NCBI GenBank assembly: GCA_012512865.1
Contig: JAAZDH010000150.1
Span: 1 to 8,329, forward strand
Length of the DNA: 8,329 nucleotides
Origin: Clostridiaceae bacterium
GTDB lineage: Bacteria > Bacillota > Clostridia > Acetivibrionales > DUMC01
Direction of reading: 5' to 3'
Below the pieces are notes generated by a model, which made no database searches, had not been told where the DNA came from, and was given only the letters and a program-made list of their open reading frames with translations. The first letter of the stretch is position 1, and each line of letters begins with the position of its first letter. A program made the position numbers and the translations under genes. Below are positions 5,277 to 8,329 of the stretch, one piece after another.

Positions 5277-7406
5277 ATGCGCAGTATCGGGCGAATTAAA
5301 GCTTTAACCGTAAGAACAGCAATAATAACAATTACAATAGTACTTTGCGTATTAAATTATAGTACTGTTTCTGCAAATAGTACTTATCAATCTTATTATT
5401 ACAGCAGGGCTGGAAAATCCATCGAAATTGAAGCGCCCTTTGTTTGTGAGTCTGTAATTGTTGATTATGGCGGGGAAAAGCTTAAATCGCCTTCTGACAT
5501 TTTTGTCCACGGTGAATACATCTTCATAGTTGATACCGGTAATAATAGAATCCTAAAACTTGATTCGAATTTTAACATAGTCCTTGAAATTAAAGAGTTT
5601 ATTGCAAATGGCACGGAAGATGCTTTAAATGCGCCCGAGGGTATTTTTATTGCAGATGACGGGCAGATATACGTGGCGGATACAAACAATAAAAGGATAG
5701 TTGTATTTGACAGCAATGGTTCATATGTGAGGCAAATAACACCTAAAGGCCAGGAGTTTGAAAATGGGCAGCAGCCTTTTTCACCGACAAGCCTTGTAAT
5801 TGAAAAAACCGGCAGGTTGCTTATAAATTCCAAGCAGGTCTACAAGGGGATTATAGCATTAAACCCTACCGGGGAGTTCATTGGGTACTTTGGCGCAAAC
5901 AGGGCAAGGGTAAACCCCCTGGAATATTTTTGGAAAGCAATTGCAACAAGGGAGCAACGGGCTGGCATGATACTTGACATACCGACTGAAATTGCAAAAA
6001 TCCACCTTGACAAGGAAGGATTCCCGTATGTTATCACCAACACCTATTCCAAGGTGCTCTCGCCGCGGGAAATTGAAGCGGAGCTGCCCGTAAGAAGGCT
6101 GAATCTTACAGGGGAAAACATACTGAACTATTCGGACTCGGAGTATTACCCGATAGGCGATATTGAGTATTTTATAGATTCAAAAAACAAGAGAGGGGCT
6201 TCAAATATTGTTGATATTTGCACGACTGATTTAGGGATATACTTCTTGCTGGACAGCAGTAAAGGCAGGATATTTGCTTATAACCAAACGGGAAGGAATA
6301 TATTCACCTTCGGCACTTTAAGCGGTTTGCAGTACGGGACGGTAAGAAGCCCGGCGGCACTGGATATGTACAAGGATTCACTGCTGGTCCTCGACAGGTA
6401 TTATGGAAGCATCAGTATTTTTAGGCCAACACAATTTGGTAGCCTGATTTTAAATGCTTTGCAAATGCATTACGATGGCGAGTATGAAGAGGCAAAGAAA
6501 CTCTGGGAGAAGGTAATTGACGGATACGGGTATTATGACCTTGCATACCTGGGTATTGGAAAAGTACTTATATACGAGCGCAAGTATGAAGAAGCAATGG
6601 AGTATTTCAGGATTGCACGGGATAAGAACTATTATTCAATGGCTTTTAAAGAGGTCAGGAAAAACACGGTTGAAAGGTACTTTGCTTTAATCGTATTAAT
6701 AGCAGCAGCACTAATCCTGTTCATGGTATATGGTGTAAGGTTCATCAAGAAAAAGCTCGAGGACAGGTTTGAAAACAACGTTGTGTATGAAGAAATTAAA
6801 CATGTCATGTATACAACCATCCATCCCTTCAAGGGATTTTACGAGTTTAAAATAGATAATAAGGGAAGCTATACAATATCCATTATTTTATTCTTGCTGA
6901 TGGCAATAGTCATGTTCATGAGAAAAACAGCAACCTCGTTCCTTTTCAGGGTTGATACTGCAAACGTGGAAAGCCTGCTTAAAAATATGGGGAGCGTACT
7001 TTTGGTGGTTTTGCTGTGGATGGTGGTATTATACCTGATGGAAATCTTTCTTGAGGGTGAGGCTAAATTCAGCCATATTGTATTTTCTACGTCAACGGCC
7101 CTGGTCCCCGCAATAATAGCCCACGTAATAGCAATAATTTGCACCTACGGGGCTTCACTCGATGATAGTGCAATGATTAATGCGATAATAACCTGCGGCT
7201 GGGTTTGGACAGCATATTTAATATTTACCGGGGTTTTGGTTACAAATGATTATACAATGACCAGGACATTAATAGCGTCATTTGTAAATATCCTGGGGAT
7301 GGCAATAGTATTTGCCATTTCGGTTTTATTAATAAGCCTCATACAGGATATGCTCATATTCATCAGCTTTGCATTGCGTGAAATCAGGGGGGTATTTAGA
7401 CTGTGA
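5277..7406 (+). CDS. Secreted NHL-propeller / TPR / YIP1-domain membrane protein
   Basis: The 709-residue product has no established role. Residues 1-33 are a signal peptide with a good cleavage site (V-S-A before N34). Six propeller-like blades follow, starting near 69, 117, 168, 236, 308 and 356; the first two are clear NHL repeats (IVDTGNNRILKLD, YVADTNNKRIVVFD) and the others weaker. Residues about 390-458 look like paired TPR helices (YDGEYEEAKKLWEKV, ERKYEEAMEYFRIA). A membrane helix at 469-490 is followed by a basic stretch, RFIKKK, which by the positive-inside rule places propeller and TPR outside the cell. From about 508 on, a cytoplasmic I-HPFKGFYEFK segment leads into a YIP1-type bundle of about five helices. 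GGTGGG at 5265-5270 serves the ATG, 19 bases after the previous stop. It overlaps the next gene by one base. It may sense or assist the transporter; this is inference from position. Confidence 0.85.
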   Translation: MRSIGRIKALTVRTAIITITIVLCVLNYSTVSANSTYQSYYYSRAGKSIEIEAPFVCESVIVDYGGEKLKSPSDIFVHGEYIFIVDTGNNRILKLDSNFNIVLEIKEFIANGTEDALNAPEGIFIADDGQIYVADTNNKRIVVFDSNGSYVRQITPKGQEFENGQQPFSPTSLVIEKTGRLLINSKQVYKGIIALNPTGEFIGYFGANRARVNPLEYFWKAIATREQRAGMILDIPTEIAKIHLDKEGFPYVITNTYSKVLSPREIEAELPVRRLNLTGENILNYSDSEYYPIGDIEYFIDSKNKRGASNIVDICTTDLGIYFLLDSSKGRIFAYNQTGRNIFTFGTLSGLQYGTVRSPAALDMYKDSLLVLDRYYGSISIFRPTQFGSLILNALQMHYDGEYEEAKKLWEKVIDGYGYYDLAYLGIGKVLIYERKYEEAMEYFRIARDKNYYSMAFKEVRKNTVERYFALIVLIAAALILFMVYGVRFIKKKLEDRFENNVVYEEIKHVMYTTIHPFKGFYEFKIDNKGSYTISIILFLLMAIVMFMRKTATSFLFRVDTANVESLLKNMGSVLLVVLLWMVVLYLMEIFLEGEAKFSHIVFSTSTALVPAIIAHVIAIICTYGASLDDSAMINAIITCGWVWTAYLIFTGVLVTNDYTMTRTLIASFVNILGMAIVFAISVLLISLIQDMLIFISFALREIRGVFRL

Positions 7407-7408
7407 TG
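7404..7408 (+). promoter_or_regulatory. TGATG stop-start overlap
   Basis: The TGA of the propeller/YIP1 gene (7404-7406) shares its A with the ATG of the next gene (7406-7408). The only purine-rich sequence upstream, AGGGGGG at 7386-7392, ends 13 bases before the ATG, which is far. Translation of the second gene therefore probably relies on coupling to the first, which would keep the two products in step. Confidence 0.7.
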
Positions 7409-8329
7409 TTGAGGAAGACGAAGGGCATCTTGATATGCGTAGTTTTAATACTGCTTGCGGCAACAGCACTTGCCAGGCAGCCCGGTATACGGGTGGAAGC
7501 ACAGTCAGGGGCACAGTCGGAGGCACAGGCTGGAGTACTGGCAGAAACACCGCCTAAGGCGCAGTCACAAGCACAGTCGGAAACCCGGGCAGAAGCGCAA
7601 GAAGAGGTGCAAGCAGGAACGCAGGGAGAGGCGCAAGACGAGGCACAGGCGGAAGCGCAGGAAGAGGCGCAAGCCAAGGCACAGGCTGAAGCACAGGAAG
7701 AGGCGCAAGCCCAAGCACGGGCAGAAGAACAGGAAGGAACAAGTGAAATAAGCGAAGCCCCGGCGAAAATGGAAAAAGTGTGCGAGTCCAAGGACCTGGA
7801 GCTTTACATCGACATGTCCTCAACAAGATTTGCCGTAAGGGACAAAAACTCCGGCATCATATGGTATGGCACACCCCCTGGCTATAACCAGGATAGCATT
7901 GCGAACAAGGCATATAAAGAAATTATGTCTTCAAATATACTTCTTACCTACATTGATGAAACAGGTGAGAAAACCTTGAGCAGTTTTACAAATGCCGTGG
8001 CATTTGATCAATTTAACGTGGAAAAAATTGAAAATGGTGTCAGTATTGAGTACATGATTTCTGATAAAGCTATGGATGAATTGGTCATTCCACTTGTAAT
8101 GCCGCATAGTTACATGAAAGAGAGGATCTTCCCGCATCTCGATGAGAACGAAAGACTTGAAATGCTGCAAAACTATGTTAATTTGTCGGTAAAGGAAGAT
8201 ATAATAAAGAGTTATGTAAAACGTCACCGCATAAAGCAGTATCCCTTTATCGTGGAAGAAGACATCTACGTTTTTATACCGACCAGGCGTTCGGCTCTCA
8301 ACAAGGCAATTGTGCTTGGTTACCTTGAA
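7406..8329 (+). CDS. Secreted DUF5696-like protein, 3' end outside the window
   Basis: The frame is open from ATG 7406 to the last base, giving 308 codons without a stop. Residues 1-23 are a signal peptide (hydrophobic LICVVLILLAATALA, cleavage after A-L-A at 21-23). Residues 32-111 are an Ala-Gln-Glu tetrapeptide repeat. From about 125 a folded domain begins: LELYIDMSSTRFAVRDKNSG followed by IIWYGTPPGY, then a stretch ending in LTYIDETGEK and a VEKIENGVSIEY strand. From memory this pattern matches the start of the DUF5696 family, large Firmicutes proteins of unknown function often found beside sugar ABC transporters; that assignment should be confirmed by profile search. Members I recall exceed 700 residues, so more than half is missing here. 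The protein should work outside the membrane, possibly tethered or processing the transported glycan, but no catalytic residues can be named. Confidence 0.8.
   Translation, partial: MLRKTKGILICVVLILLAATALARQPGIRVEAQSGAQSEAQAGVLAETPPKAQSQAQSETRAEAQEEVQAGTQGEAQDEAQAEAQEEAQAKAQAEAQEEAQAQARAEEQEGTSEISEAPAKMEKVCESKDLELYIDMSSTRFAVRDKNSGIIWYGTPPGYNQDSIANKAYKEIMSSNILLTYIDETGEKTLSSFTNAVAFDQFNVEKIENGVSIEYMISDKAMDELVIPLVMPHSYMKERIFPHLDENERLEMLQNYVNLSVKEDIIKSYVKRHRIKQYPFIVEEDIYVFIPTRRSALNKAIVLGYLE
7499..7738 (+). repeat. 12-bp (tetrapeptide) repeat tract encoding an Ala-Gln-Glu linker
   Basis: Twenty consecutive four-codon units cover residues 32-111 of the DUF5696-like protein. Gln stands at the second place of 16 of the 20 units (positions 33, 37, 41, 53 and so on to 109) and Ala at the first place of 14. 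Most exceptions are one base from the consensus, such as CGG for CAG (61, 105), GTG for GCG (68) and ACG for GCG (72). The best-preserved part is two adjacent 36-bp units, 7643-7678 and 7679-7714, identical at 32 of 36 bases, so recent expansion is likely. The tract is more GC-rich than its surroundings. It probably forms a long helical or extended spacer between membrane/wall and the folded domain. Confidence 0.85.

Noticed and set aside
7455..7751. Arg/Lys/His-rich 98-codon frame on the + strand
   Set aside because: It is the +1-type shadow of the 12-bp repeat tract: the repetitive CAG/GAA/GCG units read in another frame give basic repeats. It has no ribosome site and lies wholly inside the DUF5696-like gene.
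7396..7791. Ala/Cys/Ser-repeat frame on the - strand, and a Leu/Pro-rich one at 7554-7826
   Set aside because: Both are antisense readings of the same repeat tract. Repeats free of stops in one frame stay open in several, and the real frame has a signal peptide, start coupling and family similarity.

Overview
The window reads as one stretch of a low-to-mid GC Gram-positive (Firmicutes, probably Clostridia) chromosome. This rests on strong GGAGG-type ribosome sites, frequent ATA and AGG codons, an AT-rich leader, and proteins of the kind seen in Paenibacillus and clostridial sugar-import loci. Genus cannot be told. All supported large genes lie on the + strand with tight spacing, and no terminator is visible, so they look like one operon that runs off the right edge.

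Layout: positions 1-432 are an AT-rich non-coding leader. It holds a good candidate sigma-A promoter (103-130), a possible 42-codon small ORF (145-273), a perfect 19-bp palindrome (325-343) overlapping a second, weaker promoter, and a three-copy 12-bp tandem repeat (349-384) just before the first gene. Then come: (1) a 960-residue secreted protein with two beta-sandwich, carbohydrate-binding-like domains, a helical segment and a complete C-terminal ABC sugar-binding domain; (2) and (3) two CUT1-type inner-membrane permeases with EAA loops; (4) a 709-residue protein with a signal peptide, a six-bladed NHL-type propeller, a TPR-like segment and a YIP1-type membrane domain; (5) the first 308 codons of a secreted protein resembling the DUF5696 family, whose mature N-terminus is a striking Ala-Gln-Glu tetrapeptide repeat.

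How the parts may work together: genes 1-3 form a carbohydrate importer lacking its own ATPase, so a shared MsmX-type ATPase encoded elsewhere is expected. Genes 4 and 5 are translationally linked (TGATG overlap) and both act outside or in the membrane, so they are probably accessory parts of the same surface system: substrate capture, sensing or processing of a polysaccharide or oligosaccharide. The substrate is not indicated by the sequence. The combination of an oversized multidomain binding protein, a propeller-TPR-YIP1 membrane protein and a DUF5696-like protein is the most interesting, functionally undefined unit here.
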